The notes under the pieces were generated by a model. That model saw nothing but the letters and a program-made list of their open reading frames with translations, did no database searches and was not told where the DNA came from. This document shows positions 21,098-33,136 of a DNA stretch of 64,000 bases, piece by piece (positions within the stretch are counted from its first letter, which is position 1; each line of letters starts with the position of its first letter). The position numbers and the translations under genes were made by a program. Origin of the DNA: Zingiber officinale (lineage: Eukaryota > Streptophyta > Magnoliopsida > Zingiberales > Zingiberaceae); NCBI RefSeq assembly GCF_018446385.1, contig NC_056004.1:24310492-24374491 (forward strand), written 5' to 3'.

Positions 21098-22132
21098 TCT
21101 CAATGAAAATATAAAAAGAATGGAATCACAATGGACATCCAATTCCATCTTGAATACAACTAGTAAATGAGAAAGGATAACATATTTAAGAAAGATAATT
21201 GTCGAAACAAACACAATTAGAACCATTTGACCAGGAGATAAAAATCTGCAGTGATCCAAATAATGAATCAGATGGCGGCTGATTGAAGCCAATTTTAAAA
21301 TTAACAGTTTGGTGTTCTACATATTTGGGTGAGGAATTTATTAATCATTTATTCCTACTGTCCATATTTTAAGATATATCATCTCAGTAAAAATTCTCTC
21401 TGGCATCTCTTTCACATCTACATAACAATTAGGAAATAATTTGGAAAATTCACAGGTTTCTGAGACTGATCTCCATTGCACCAGGCCAATTTGACTACTA
21501 AGCAGTTTATAGAAAATTCTGTCCAAATGGAAACAATAAGGGAAAATTATCTATACTAAAAGCAAATTTTCTATACTAAAAGAACTAGAAATTTAGTTGA
21601 GCAACAGACACAGCAGTTCAACAAAATATATCAGAATCACTTCAGACTACACAATCAAAAAAAAATATGAATAACATATACAGAGTTAGAAATCAAATCT
21701 AGTTCTATTTGAAAGATTTGAAGCTAGGAATCCTACCTTCTAAGAACAAGAAACGCCTTCCATAAAGCTTGTTATCAATGAGAAAAGCTTGTGAAAAATT
21801 TCATGCCCCACATGTACATAAAACGGTGCCTCAGGCATCTTGGGAAATGATCACACACCAAGCTCTGGGGAATACAAAATTCAACTTTCATCAATCAAGA
21901 ACATGACTATTTACTGCACCTTCAATTGCTGGAATAATTTGCACAGAGCCCAATCCTCCATTTTCTAAGATAATCCCTTCTACAACTAAATCAGGGTATA
22001 ATAAAATGCAATTTTAGAAAACTTGGCATTGTAATGTCTACATGAACAATTTTAAGAATAACAAACACATACAAAAACTACAAGATTAGTTCAACATCCT
22101 TGTTCGCTTTTGCAGTTTCAATTATCCAACCA
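21098..22132. other. 3' flank of mTERF copy 1, duplicated
   Basis: Non-coding. It is similar to 27830-28876 and 51605-52647 (shared landmarks: TCTCAATGAAAATATAAAAA, ACCATTTGACCAGGAGA, and a TTCTAAGAACAAGAAAC stretch). It probably contains the 3' UTR and terminator of the minus-strand gene. Element C abuts its far end. Confidence 0.7.
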
Positions 22133-23266
22133 TCATTCAGCTACAGCACACGAGATCTCAAGAAGTTTAGGGAATTTATCTTTGTAAGGAAGAATATACT
22201 TCTCCAGAAATTTTGGGTCTGGCATTGTGAAAAACATATGTTGCTTGTCGTTTGAAGTCCACAACCCTTCTGATTTTAATATCTTCATGACCTGAAACCT
22301 AGGAATCGTCCTCTTTTTCAAACTGAATATTAAAAGCCTCGACCGTTTAGCAATGCCTGATGGGGTGAACCCAATGTCCTTGATCAAAAATTCCATCTTT
22401 AACCGTAAGATATCTGTGGAAAGATTTAAGAAGCCTGGTTGTTTTTCGATCGCAGTACAGAACTCCAAGTTCGACCACCCAAAGCTGCTCATGAGCTTGG
22501 AGTGAGCGTCAACTTTTTCCCTGCTGGTCCTAAACAGAATGTCAAGGATCCAGAGGAAAATTCGAGATCTCCTAGTAAATCCCATTCCCTCCGCTCTATC
22601 TACCAAAGCCCGTAATGAGTTTGGGTTTTGTACAATGAAAGTTGGATGTTTTTTGAGGACAAGTGATGCCCTTTCGAGAGGAATATCACACTCATCCCGT
22701 AAGAAGTTCAGGTTAGGACGTACCACCTTCTCACACTTGCTGTTCACAAACCAACACCGCTTCCTAAGATTCTTGAGCAGCAGCTCCCTTGATCCAAAGA
22801 GATTTTCCCATATATTCAATCTGGGGAGAAGAATACGCTGGACGTTGAGGGTCATGATAGAGGGGTTTTTCATGATGAAAGCAACGAGGTCGGATTCTGA
22901 AAACCCCAGGTCACGTAAAAATTGAAACTTCGGGGTGAGGTTTGATTCCACATTCCAGCAGAGGAATGACGGTCTGATGGATATTATCTTCCTGAGATTA
23001 GCACCATCAATGCCTTGAGATCTGAAGAAGGAAAGAACAGCGTCGGGATTCTCGGTCGATCGGAGATGCGCGAGGCGCTTGGAGGCCTTCGACGCCTCCT
23101 CCACGGAGAATCCGCACGAGTTCACGAGGTACTCGACCATGAAGTGAGAATCACGAGAAGAGGTGCTGCCGCCTGACAGGGGGGAGGAAGTGGAGGTGGC
23201 GAAGAAAATGCGGTGGAATTGGGGCAAGGTAAGAAGAGCATGGCGGCGGATGGTCGAGTGGAGCAT
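22133..23266 (-). CDS. mTERF-family protein, copy 1
   Basis: Intronless gene for a 377-residue mTERF protein. These helical-repeat proteins bind nucleic acid in mitochondria or plastids and act in organelle transcription or RNA processing. The start is the first ATG in frame (23266); codons before it are TTG/ACG and a TAA lies upstream. Residues 1-35 are Arg/Ser/Thr-rich with no acidic residue (IRRHALLTLPQFHRIFF), like an organelle transit peptide. About eight degenerate 30-residue repeats follow, with the usual proline after a helix (ENPDAVLSFFRSQGI, MKNPSIMTLNVQRILLPRL, LKKHPTFIVQNPNSLRALVD, EKQPGFLNLSTDILRLKMEF). It ends GAATGA at 22133. It resembles the plant MTERF8/15-like expanded group, but I cannot assign an orthologue. 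The antisense frame is a shadow. Confidence 0.9.
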   Translation of the reverse strand: MLHSTIRRHALLTLPQFHRIFFATSTSSPLSGGSTSSRDSHFMVEYLVNSCGFSVEEASKASKRLAHLRSTENPDAVLSFFRSQGIDGANLRKIISIRPSFLCWNVESNLTPKFQFLRDLGFSESDLVAFIMKNPSIMTLNVQRILLPRLNIWENLFGSRELLLKNLRKRCWFVNSKCEKVVRPNLNFLRDECDIPLERASLVLKKHPTFIVQNPNSLRALVDRAEGMGFTRRSRIFLWILDILFRTSREKVDAHSKLMSSFGWSNLEFCTAIEKQPGFLNLSTDILRLKMEFLIKDIGFTPSGIAKRSRLLIFSLKKRTIPRFQVMKILKSEGLWTSNDKQHMFFTMPDPKFLEKYILPYKDKFPKLLEISCAVAE

Positions 23267-24475
23267 CGTCGTCAAAGGCAGTAGAAGTTAGCTGGTTAGG
23301 GTACGACTGAACATTTCAAAACCCTAGCTCAAACCATCTTCAACAACTTGTTATTAGTATTTTTTATTTTTATTTTGTTAAATTCAATTTTCACGGTAAA
23401 ATAAGAAAAGGCTAAAAAAAACAAAAAATCATTCTTCTTTACAGAAAATATTTTCTTTCCCACCTCCAAAATTACATCATAATTTAATTTTTTAAATACA
23501 TTTCATTGGTATAATTGCGATTTGCGACCATCATTCTCACCGTTTGCCAAACAACTTTTTAGATTGCACTATTAAAATTTTAAAATTTAAAAGGTCTGTT
23601 ATGAAATTTTTAAAAAAAAATCTTGAGTATAATGCTAAGTTTTTAAAGTTTTCACCCAGATCTATTAATACGCACTAAAAAAATGATACATATTGAGAAA
23701 GAAATACTAGAGATAAACACATACGTGATGTTCCACAAGCAACATGTTTGTATATATCGTTACTTATTTATTTACTTGTGTATCTGATTCTGATTCTACG
23801 TATTTGTTTGGTGCTAGATATAGATCTTAGGATTTGGTAGAATAACAAATGTTCGTTCTTACAGTTTAATAGAAGTAGCTAATCAGATTGAAGTTAAAAA
23901 GACATAATAATTCCTTTTAGAAATGCTAAACATTCTTTCCAATCTACCAAAATATTGATGTACAGAAACCATAAGAAAGAAAATAGAAAATACCAAGCAG
24001 TTGAAATTAACCAAACAAATAGAATTTAATAGATAAAGCTCAATGAACTAAACACTACGTCAGTATCAATCAGAGGTTTAGACTTACATTGTTATGCAGC
24101 TAACTAACTTTGAATCCAACGCCATTGTTACGTTGTTCTTTTGACAAAACTTCGGATGTCCTGTTATGAATACCGGACAAAAGATTGCATTTAGTCTAAA
24201 ACAACTCTATGGATTGACAAAGATCAAGAACTTGACAGCTTACAAGCTCTGTTGTCATAAAAATCCTTAGAAGCAATCACCTTCCAAAGTTCAAGTTCAT
24301 CCTTTGTTCGGGAATAGAGAGTTTCATTCATAGAATCACCAAATTTGAGCATGTATATATTTTAGTCAGACTCCAATATCAGAATATTACAATTGGTACT
24401 TTTTTAAAAACATGGAGTGCCCTGCTAAAGCCAGCAAGTAATGACCCATCATTATTCACTATAAAATTTGTCGTT
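23267..24475. other. 5' flank of mTERF copy 1 and start of the second duplication unit
   Basis: AT-rich, no gene. 23512-23518 (TAATTGC) is the unfilled target site of the MITE found beside copy 2. From about 23571 (TTAAAATTTTAAAATTTAAAAG) it matches 47990 onward, the start of the third unit. Roughly 23680-24475 has no counterpart in the third unit. Confidence 0.6.
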
Positions 24476-27400
24476 CAACATACAAAAAGCTCCAACAATA
24501 GCAAGTAACTTCCTGATATAAGTTAAGCCATGAGTCATATTTGCAAACTCTGCAAAGGCATAAAAATAAGACCCCTAGCACATAGAGGCAACCATTGACT
24601 CTAGCAATTGAACAAGCACAACAAGGCATTTGATCGAAGCTACTCCTTTGTCCAACTCAGCTCCTTTGGAACAAACAAGTTTGAGGGTAGAACCCACTGA
24701 GCTTTGCATCGTCTGACGCCTAATTGATAACATGTGGCAGAATGGCAACCATTGCCACTTACTCAAACGAGAGTCGAATGCATACCAAGGAAACTTATTT
24801 GCTTCAACCTTTGGTATCACATGTAATCATTCTTCAATTACACCAATTCTCTCCTCTGAAGTAGTGCATCACTCATAATTATTATCTTCCAACTCTAGTA
24901 AACCATCTTAGCTAAGTAATAAATTCTAGCAATCTTGCAAGAATTTACATTGAGATATCATCTGGAAGATTAGCAATAAACCTTGACTTTGTTAGACAAT
25001 CTTTGTAAGAGATAGATGGGAATTTGCTCAATTGAAATTACTAATACAATTTCAGACTTATTTGCAACATAGTTTGAGCTAATAATCTCAATCTATCAGT
25101 CTAGATTCGATCAACTTGCTTCATTAAAAGCGTTGTCGAGTACTCCAGCAGATTTTGTGCTTGAGTCGATCTTGTAGTCGTCCATTGAACTACTGAACGA
25201 TATTGTCCGAGCCCGAGTGGATTGTCTGTGGCAAGTCTGAGTCTATCGAGCTGTCGAGTCGCACGAAGGTGGTGAGAGCCGAGCCATTCAACCTGCCAAG
25301 TGTTGAGCCGCCAAGTGTCAAGCTGACGAGTCACCGAGTCGGCTGAGTGCTAAGTCCATAAAGTATCGACTCTGCCAAGTGGCCCGATTCACCTAAGCCC
25401 AAGTGGGGAGCTAAGTATTGAGTCGGGAAAACGATGTTGAGTCAGGAACGGACACATTGAGTGCTCGAGAAGTACTCTTGAGTCCCAATGAGTTGCTGCA
25501 TGAGCGCTGAGTCGGAAAACTAGAAGTTGAGACCTGTGTCTGACGTAATTTCCTTAAAATAAATTCATCCCCTTTGACTGTGATTTGAGGTTATGAAAGA
25601 TGTCTGTTTTTTAAGATACAATGACGAACAACAATCACCACCAAACATTGGTCTGTGGCGGCGAATTAAGTTTGTACCCGAATGCTATCACGGATAGATT
25701 GTCGAGTGAAATACATGACAAAGAGGAAGAAATGAGAGGGAACAGTAATGGATGGAGTTTTCTTAAGACATGATAGAGAGGAAGAAATGAGAGGGAACAG
25801 TAATGGATGGAGTTTTCTTAAGACATGATAGAGAGGAAGAAACGAGAGGGAACACTAATGGATGGAGTTTTCTTAATACATGACAGAGAGGAAGAAACAA
25901 GAGGAAACAATAATGGATAGAGTTTTCTTTCTCTTACGTTTGCTCTCCTGCTCAAGGTCGCAATCTCCTTATATAAGAGTACCACACCTTGACAACATCA
26001 AACAATCAAATAAATATCATTTACTGTCTTTACCTGTCTCGCTCGAAACACTGACGTTGGCTATCTTTCACTCGAATAGTTACAGACAATGGAGGAGTCA
26101 GCTCAAGTGATCTACTCGAGCTGATCCCAAACTATGGACCACGAGCGTTGATGCAGACATCATCACCTTGGACCGACTTCCTCTTTCTCTCATGTTTTTT
26201 TTATCCTGCTGTAAATCTGAGCTTGTCTCCTTCTAAACATCATCAAGCCCTTGGGCTACAGCCCGAGTAAGAGTTAATGTGACTCTACCCTTGGTTACAA
26301 ATATATCATTAATGTAGACTGTTTCAGATCTGACTATTAATGTGTCTGTTACGCACCTAAGCAGGTAGCAAAAAAAAAAATCGATTGGTAAGATTTGCCC
26401 CAATCAGTTCGATATTCAATGTGATCGTGCTCGCACATGAATCACTTTAATTCAATGTCGCCTTAGAATTACATCTCCTACAGACCCACACGTGAGAGAA
26501 CTTCTCCTAGACATATTCACAACTTGTATTGGTTGTGATTCAATATAAACCAATCATTTAAGCTTACAACCTCCAATATGGAACTAAAGTCCCTTATACA
26601 TAGGAGACTTCTTTCATCTACCTCCTTTTTCCACACATTTCCAACATGTCATTTAAATAACACCAAATTCTCATCCTTTTGTTTGAATTGGCAATGGGAT
26701 GCACTACATTTCTGTAAAAGGTCATACGCTGGACATCCTACACAACTGATCCCACAACCATTTGTAAAGAGGTATATCAAAAAACCGGGCATACTATGAC
26801 ATTAACTTAATGAAAGATGTACTCCAAAGATTCCCATCAATAGAATAAGAAGTCTGATGCAATAGAATTGTGACAATTACTTGATTCATTGTTAAATAAA
26901 AATGTCATCAATATTATTTGACCACAAAATTAGAGTCAATTAGATAGACAAGCAAGATGCCATAAAAAATCAAATGATTCTTGAAAACTAAAACCAACCT
27001 ATTTTAGGAGAAAAGTTAGCCCATGATTTCAATGGCATTAGCATTTGATGGATAAGGACATAAGGAAGGTCAACAAATTGACTATCCCTTCTCATGAGAC
27101 TACTCACCATTTTATTTCTTTTATTTGTATTTTATTTAACTATGATAAAAGGTGATAATGTTTATCTTAAATGGTCTAGTATCGTCGGCCTCCTAACTAG
27201 ATAGGAACAGATAAATCACGAAAGACTTCATCCAATAATAATAGCACATGCAGGGGGTAAGGTAACTCACAAGACTTCCGTAACTGCCAAAAATTGACCC
27301 TAATCTTATCTATGATAATACTATGTATGGCATGAACTATCTGCATCTGTTCGTGAAAATTATTTGTATTTTATTTGAGAGAGAGACCATTCTTGCTCTA

Positions 27401-27830
27401 CAAAAGGCTCCTCTTATTACTTGAAGGATATTGGTATTGAATACACAGAGGAAAAGAAAGGATAGTGAAGGCGACAATAACCACCTCACTAGATTTGGTA
27501 CTAAAGAGTAGAGACCATTACAGATGTGAAGTTTAACTAAGATCAATCAACTCTGAGATCATTTTAGTTTAATAGATCCGGTAAAATCCGTTATCTTGAC
27601 GGTCCCTCACGACTATCTCACATTATCCGAAGGGAGTAAATCAGGAAACCAAAGTTAGCTATCATATAAGAGGGTGATTCTTCAATTTTTGCCAGAATCC
27701 AACCCTTAATTCTATAAATCTATCATGTGATAACCAACTCGGCTATGCCCTTTCTCATTTTAGTTTAATAGACTCCATGATGAGATGTGAGCATTGCTAC
27801 TGTTAACACTGTAAGTAACTACTCTGATCT
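24476..27830. other. Intergenic part of duplication unit 2
   Basis: No convincing gene. Stretches match unit 3: 24575-24960 with about 48220-48820, 25080-25560 with 48910-49380, and 27420-27500 with 49960-50035. 25130-25520 and its partner contain degenerate GAGTCG/CCAAGTG short repeats, as in LTR U3 regions, so an old element may be buried here. Short open frames are not conserved between the two units. Confidence 0.55.
25713..25932. repeat. Four-copy 55-bp tandem repeat
   Basis: Units start at 25713, 25768, 25823 and 25878 with ACATGAYARAGAGGAAGAA and end in GGAGTTTTCTTAA. The spacing is exactly 55 bp. The equivalent place in unit 3 (about 49535-49590) has a single copy. Confidence 0.92.
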
Positions 27831-28876
27831 CAATGAAAATATAAAAAAAAAGAATGCAATCACAATTGACATCCATTCAGCCTTCAATACAACAAAAAGC
27901 GAAAGAATAACATATAATAGAAGGATAATTGTTGAAACAAACGCATTTAGAACCATTTGACCAGGAGAAAAAAAAAATCTACAGAGTGATCCAAATAATG
28001 AATCAGATCTGGCAACTGATTGCAGCCAAATTTAAAAGCAACATTTTTGTGTTCTACATATTTAGGCTGAGGGATCAGTAGTCCCTAAATCCACTGAGGT
28101 ACTTACTAATAATTTATTCCTACTAGTTGATATTGTCAAGATATATCTAGTAAAAAAGTTCACACTCGCATATCTTTAACATCTACAAAACAATTAGGAA
28201 ATAATTTGGCAAATTCACATCTTGCTGAGACTGATCTCCATTGCCCCCACACCAATTTGACTACTAAGCAGTTTGTAGAAAAAGTTTCTATCCCTAAAAG
28301 AACAAGAAATTTATTTGAGCAACAACACAGCAGTACAACAAAATAGATTAGAATCACTTCAGGCCACATAATCAAAAGACAAAAAGAATAACATATACAA
28401 TGCTAGAAATCAAATTTTACAATTTTAGCATTTCTACACGTTCTATTTGAAAATTTTGAATCTAGGAATCCTACCTTCTAAGAACAAGAAACACCGCCCA
28501 TAAAGCTTGTTTTCAATGAGAAAAGCTTGTGAAAACTTTCATGCCCTACATTTATAGAAGATGGTGCCTCAGTCATCTTGGCAAACACATACCATAGCAT
28601 ACACCCAGCTCAAGGAAAAACAAAATTCAACTTTTTATCAATAAAAAATATGACTATTTAATACTCCTTCAGTTGCTAGAATAATTTTCAGAGTGCAATC
28701 CACAATTTTCTAAGATAAACTGTTCTACAACTCAATCAGGATATAAAATGCAATTTAAAAAAAAACTTGGCATTTTAATTCTAGTTGAACAATTTTAAAA
28801 AATAACATACACATACGAAAACTACAAGATTGGTTCAACATCATTGTTATCTTTTGCAATTTCAATTATCCAACCA

Positions 28877-30010
28877 TCATTCAGCTACAGCGCACGAGAT
28901 CTCAAGAAGTTTAGGGGATTTATCTTTGTAAGGAATAATATACTTCTTCAGAAATTTTGGGCCTGGCATTGTGAAAAAATTAAGTTGCTTGTCCTTTGAA
29001 GTCCACAATCCTTCTGATTTTAATAACTTCATAACCTGAAACCGAGGAATCATCCTCTTCTTCAAACTGTATACTAAAAACCTTGGCCGTTTAGCAATGC
29101 CAGATGGGGTGAACCCAATGTCCTTGATCAAAAATTCCATCTTTATACGTAAGATATCTGTGGAAATATTTAAGAAGCCTGGTTGCCGTTCGATTGCATT
29201 ACAGAACTCCGAGTTCGACCACCCAAAGCTGCTCATGAGCTTGGAGTGAGAGACCACTTTTTCTCTGCTGGTCCTAAACAAAATGTCAAGGATCCAGAGG
29301 AAAATTCGAGATCTCCTAGTAAATCCCATTCCTTCCGCTCTATCTACCAAAGCCCGTAATGAGTTTGGGTTTTGTACAATGAAAATTGGATGTTTTTTGA
29401 GGACAAGTGATGCCCTTTCGAGAGGAATATCACACTCATCCCGTAAGAAGTTCAGGTTAGGACGTACCACATTTTCACACCTGTTGTTCAAAAACCAACA
29501 CCGCTTCCTAATATGCTTGAGGAGCAGCTCCCTTGATCCAAAGAGGTTTTCCCATGCATTCAATCTGGGGAGAAGAGTATGCTGGATGTTGAAGGACATG
29601 ATGGAGGGGTTCTTCACGATGACATGAACGAGGTCGGATTCTGACAACCCCAGGTCGCGAAAAAATTGAAACTTCGGGGTGAAGTTTGATTCCACATTCC
29701 CGCAGAGGAGTGCTGGTTTACATGATATCATCTTCCTGAGATTAGCGCCATCAATGCCCTGAGATCTGAAAAAAGCAAGAACAGCGTCGGGATTCTCGGT
29801 CGATCGGAGATGCGCGAGGGGCTTGGAGGCTTTCGACGCTTCCTCCATGGAGAATCCGCACGAGTTCACGAGGTACTGGACCATGAAGTGAGGATCGCGA
29901 GAAGAGGTGCCACCGCCTGACAGGGGGGAGGAAGTGGAGGTGGCGAAGAAAATGCGGTGGAGTTGGGGCAAGGGAAGAAGTGCATGGCGGCGGATGGTCG
30001 AGTGGAGCAT
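28877..30010 (-). CDS. mTERF-family protein, copy 2
   Basis: Intact intronless 377-residue paralogue of copy 1, of equal length and roughly 90% identical by eye. The first in-frame ATG is at 30010 after TTG-ACG-ACA. It has the same presequence-like N-terminus (IRRHALLPLPQLHRIFF) and repeat layout. Differences cluster in the middle repeats (GLSESDLVHVIVKNPSIMSF against GFSESDLVAFIMKNPSIMTL) and in KRPRFLVYSLKKRM near the end. 5' and 3' flanks are also duplicated, so the gene moved as part of a segment of about 6 kb and was not retroposed. The function is inferred as for copy 1. Whether both copies are expressed cannot be seen. Confidence 0.9.
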   Translation of the reverse strand: MLHSTIRRHALLPLPQLHRIFFATSTSSPLSGGGTSSRDPHFMVQYLVNSCGFSMEEASKASKPLAHLRSTENPDAVLAFFRSQGIDGANLRKMISCKPALLCGNVESNFTPKFQFFRDLGLSESDLVHVIVKNPSIMSFNIQHTLLPRLNAWENLFGSRELLLKHIRKRCWFLNNRCENVVRPNLNFLRDECDIPLERASLVLKKHPIFIVQNPNSLRALVDRAEGMGFTRRSRIFLWILDILFRTSREKVVSHSKLMSSFGWSNSEFCNAIERQPGFLNISTDILRIKMEFLIKDIGFTPSGIAKRPRFLVYSLKKRMIPRFQVMKLLKSEGLWTSKDKQLNFFTMPGPKFLKKYIIPYKDKSPKLLEISCAVAE

Positions 30011-30260
30011 TGTCGTCAACGGCAGTAGAAGTTAGTTTGTTAGGGTACGACAGAACATATAAAAACCCTAACTCAAACCATCGTCAAGAAACTTATTATT
30101 AGCATTTTTTTTTGTTAATTTCAATATTCACGGTAAAATAAGAATAGATAAAAAATTGAAAACATCAAAATAATCATTTTTTTCTCGGAAATATTCTTTC
30201 CCGCCTCCAGAATTACATCATAATTAAAAATTTTAATAGATTTCAATGGTATATAATTGC

Positions 30261-30422
30261 CGGGGCAGGGATCCTCTGCTCCAGAATTACTGGATCAGTC
30301 CTGATCCTTTGCTCATGCATTGACTAGATGAATTGGATACAGGTGGGATCCAGTTCATCTAGTCAATGCATGAGCAGGGCCTCCTCTAGTCCAAAAAATT
30401 TTAGACCAGAGGATCTAGCCTC
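30261..30422. mobile_element. MITE with internal hairpin beside mTERF copy 2
   Basis: 162 bp between two copies of TAATTGC (30254-30260 and 30423-30429). The ends are loosely inverted (GATCCTCTGCTCCAGAA against GATCCTCTGGTCTAAAA). The middle folds into a near-perfect hairpin: CTCATGCATTGACTAGATGA and its complement around a short loop. The TSD of 7-8 bp and a start of CGGGGCAGGGATCC suggest a hAT-like MITE; the superfamily is uncertain. Copy 1 has the site without the insertion (23512-23518). Confidence 0.75.
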
Positions 30423-30429
30423 TAATTGC

Positions 30430-31594
30430 TAAACAATAGGAACACCATATCAAATTTTCAGATACAAATACGGTCAATAAGTTAAACCATCGAATCAAAT
30501 GAAGGTTAAAGTAAGAGTGTCACGAGTCTAAGAAAGGTTAATTTAAACACCCTGATTCTAATATGGCTCTTGAAAACTAAGCAGAGAAATGAGATAAATC
30601 CCTAGGAGTATAGAGCGTGGCCCCCCAAAATCGAGCGGCTACCTGATATTAGCGGAAATTATGAAGCCCAACTTGAATAGCTAAGTGTCTTAAGTTTTTT
30701 AATAAGCACATGAAATGGTTCCTTCTACAATACCAATCGGATGGTTCCGATCGGACAATTAAGGGGCATAGCTTTCTAAAGTTGATATGATGTGGCGCGA
30801 AATAAATTCCCTAAGCCTTCAAGTAACTAAGACCTATCAAGTAGTTGAGTTGTCAAACATCGCTCTAAGTATGCTAAAAGTCCTATCTCCTTATGAAGAC
30901 CTCGAACGTTTAGCCTCCCGAAGCCAATCGAATATGGTAGTACACCAAGTCCGATCAGACTCCAACAAGGCTGACTCCACCGAAGGAACATCACTGAGGG
31001 TCATTAAGGCCTCAAACCCCTTGGAGGCTCATCCAGGTTTAAATTTCTCATTTATAGGCTCACAAGGTCTTCTCTTAAGCAACACGTCTTCACTACTAAA
31101 AAATATCAACTAAAGGTTTGTTAATCTGTTTGGTCCATCAGCCCATTGTCTCATGTAATGCAATGCAGAAGTTTGTCAGAAAATCCCTGAAATGTATCTT
31201 TAAAACGCATACTAGATACATCCCTACTATGAGATTACCAAGTACCGTTTAGGCAAGGGGTAAGACATATTACATTATGGGTTACATTGTCACAATGAGA
31301 TGCCTCCTTACATGGGTCAAGGACAAAGGTGTTATATAAGGGGTCTCTTTTCCATGCAAGGTAAACTCTCTAACGTTTTCACTATTCATCATCACTATTT
31401 TCATAGTTACTTAGATTAATCTCAAACTAACTTGAGTGTCGGAGTGATTGCGCCAGTGATCCATCCCTGACCTGTCTACTAACACTTCCTTCTCCCTTTA
31501 TCTTCTGTGACGTGGCAGGCTAGCTTGAAACTTTAAAATCCCCCAATTCAAGCCTACGGTTAGCGTACAAACCACCTCATCAATTGTACATCTT
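30430..31594. other. Spacer between mTERF copy 2 and element B
   Basis: No recognisable protein gene. The 108-codon frame at 30787-31113 has no domain. 31250-31520 looks like the end of an old LTR: TTATATAAGGGGTCTC (about 31332), then TTGAGTGTCGGAGTGATTGCG, wording common around gypsy LTR transcription starts in plants. The partner LTR is not seen. Confidence 0.4.
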
Positions 31595-31599
31595 CATCG

Positions 31600-32867
31600 T
31601 GTTGGTGTCATTTGTACTAACGGTCTAACTTAGGTTTTGATGAATGACAAATGAGTTAAGTTAGGTGTTGTCATGATCTAATGCATTTACTAAGTGTACA
31701 AATTCTGGAATGTTCAATTCCCGATTGGTTGTCGGAATGTTTGATTCCCGATTGGAAGAAAGTCCAATCGGGATGTTCGATTCTCGATTGGCAATCGGGA
31801 TGTCCGATTCTCGATGGGCGAAGTATGGATGTGCGATTTCGACAGGTTGGGATGTGTGATTCCCGACTGGAGAAGACCGGACGTGCGATTCTGGTAGTTA
31901 GGGATGTTTGATTCCCGAAGTCCAGATGTGCAATTTCAGAAAGTAACTCTACACCCAGTAAGTAGAGGTAAGTCACTGGAGGAGAGTGACTAAGTGAGGA
32001 CGCATCCTTATTCTAAGGGACAGTAAACATTGGTCTAATTTAGGTCCATTTCAGAAACCTAAATTGAGATCCTGACTAGATCCTGGTTTTAATAAGACAG
32101 GATCTAACTCATAAATATATATAAATTGTCCATGCATATATTCTAACTCTATGTTGTAGAGACAAACGTAGATCTTCAAATTCTTCACGCATAACAACTG
32201 ACAGAGCTTGCTTCCGAGCTCGAAGTCAAAAGATATGACCTCCAGAAGATTAATGTGTTGAACTAGCTTGATAGAATCGCCTCGGATCAACCAGATTCGA
32301 ACAGTAAAGGATAAGGCCAAATTCTCTTCTTCTGATCCGAATTTTTGGGATCTGATGATAAGCTCTGGAGATCCCACCAAAGGGCTATAAAAGGAGGGGT
32401 TGAGCAAGCTTCAAAGATACCTTCGATATGAGCTTCTACACGTCCAAATGGCTTTCCAACTGCTCCGGTCTCCTGCTACGACTCTGCTACGCTTGATTGT
32501 CACCGAGAAGCCTACCAAACACCGAGCTCAAGTCGACCGACTTCAAACATTATTTGGTAACCAAAAGTTCTTTTATTGTACTTAATTTATGCAAACGGGA
32601 AGTTTAGCGTATTACTCTTTTTCGATTTTCTTTGTACTCGATCCCCTCTTTAGACGGTTCCAGAAGAGGTATTTTAGTAGATTGCCCATCGTCGAAGGCT
32701 CCGAATCAAATAAAATTGTTTGTGTTCTTGTTCTTTTGCTCATTTTTCTACTTCGCTTTCTAACTTAGTTTTCTGCCGCGCACTTTGACTTCAAAACCGA
32801 AAAGAAAGAATTTTCAAAACCGCGTAATTCACCCCCCCCCCCTCCTCACCTATGACTCAATCCAATA
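31600..32867 (+). repeat. 5' LTR of element B (1268 bp)
   Basis: Begins TGTTGGTGTCATTTG. Its end, CTCAATCCAATA, corresponds to CTCAATTCAACA in the 3' LTR. It contains a cluster of CCCGATTGG/CCAATCGGG inverted motifs (about 31715-31925; perfect hairpin 31747-31772), a TATA box at 32386, and a C-run near the end. Confidence 0.9.
32386..32393 (+). promoter_or_regulatory. TATA box in the 5' LTR of element B
   Basis: CTATAAAAGGAGGGGTT, conserved in the 3' LTR (TATAAAAG at 47447-47454). It is the likely core promoter, with the U3/R border a few tens of bases downstream. Confidence 0.8.
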
Positions 32868-32869
32868 AG

Positions 32870-32881
32870 TGATATCAGAAC
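32870..32881 (+). other. Primer-binding site of element B
   Basis: TGATATCAGAAC, two transitions from TGGTATCAGAGC, two bases after the LTR end. Confidence 0.85.
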
Positions 32882-33136
32882 AAGTTCTGCTCTGAATTGA
32901 TGCAACCATCAATCAAGTTAGGGGAACTAGTGTTATTTTTAGATTTCAGTTTTTCGCATTTTGTTTGAATTGGTAAACCTTTACCTCTTCAGATAATTAC
33001 TTTTTCGTTCAAATTTAACTCGAAGTTGGTGCAACACCACTCGAGTTCTTCGATATTTTTTTCTCTCTTCTCAAACTCTGTTAATCCAAGACCAAGTCTT
33101 GGTACCTCCTTTTTAGTTTTCTATTCTCAGTGCTCA

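Noticed and set aside
22539..22925. Conserved plus-strand frame (MSRIQRKIRDLL...) opposite all three mTERF copies (also 29283-29627 and 53054-53398)
   Set aside because: It is the antisense shadow of the mTERF coding region; its conservation follows from the sense gene.
23508..23519. Element excision footprint beside mTERF copy 1
   Set aside because: A single TAATTGC without extra bases fits a never-occupied site better than an excision scar.
24575..24820. Short minus-strand frame between mTERF copies 1 and 2
   Set aside because: The homologous segment in unit 3 (about 48220-48620) does not keep the frame.
30787..31113. 108-codon plus-strand frame as a host gene
   Set aside because: No domain, no conserved counterpart, and it sits in repeat-derived DNA.
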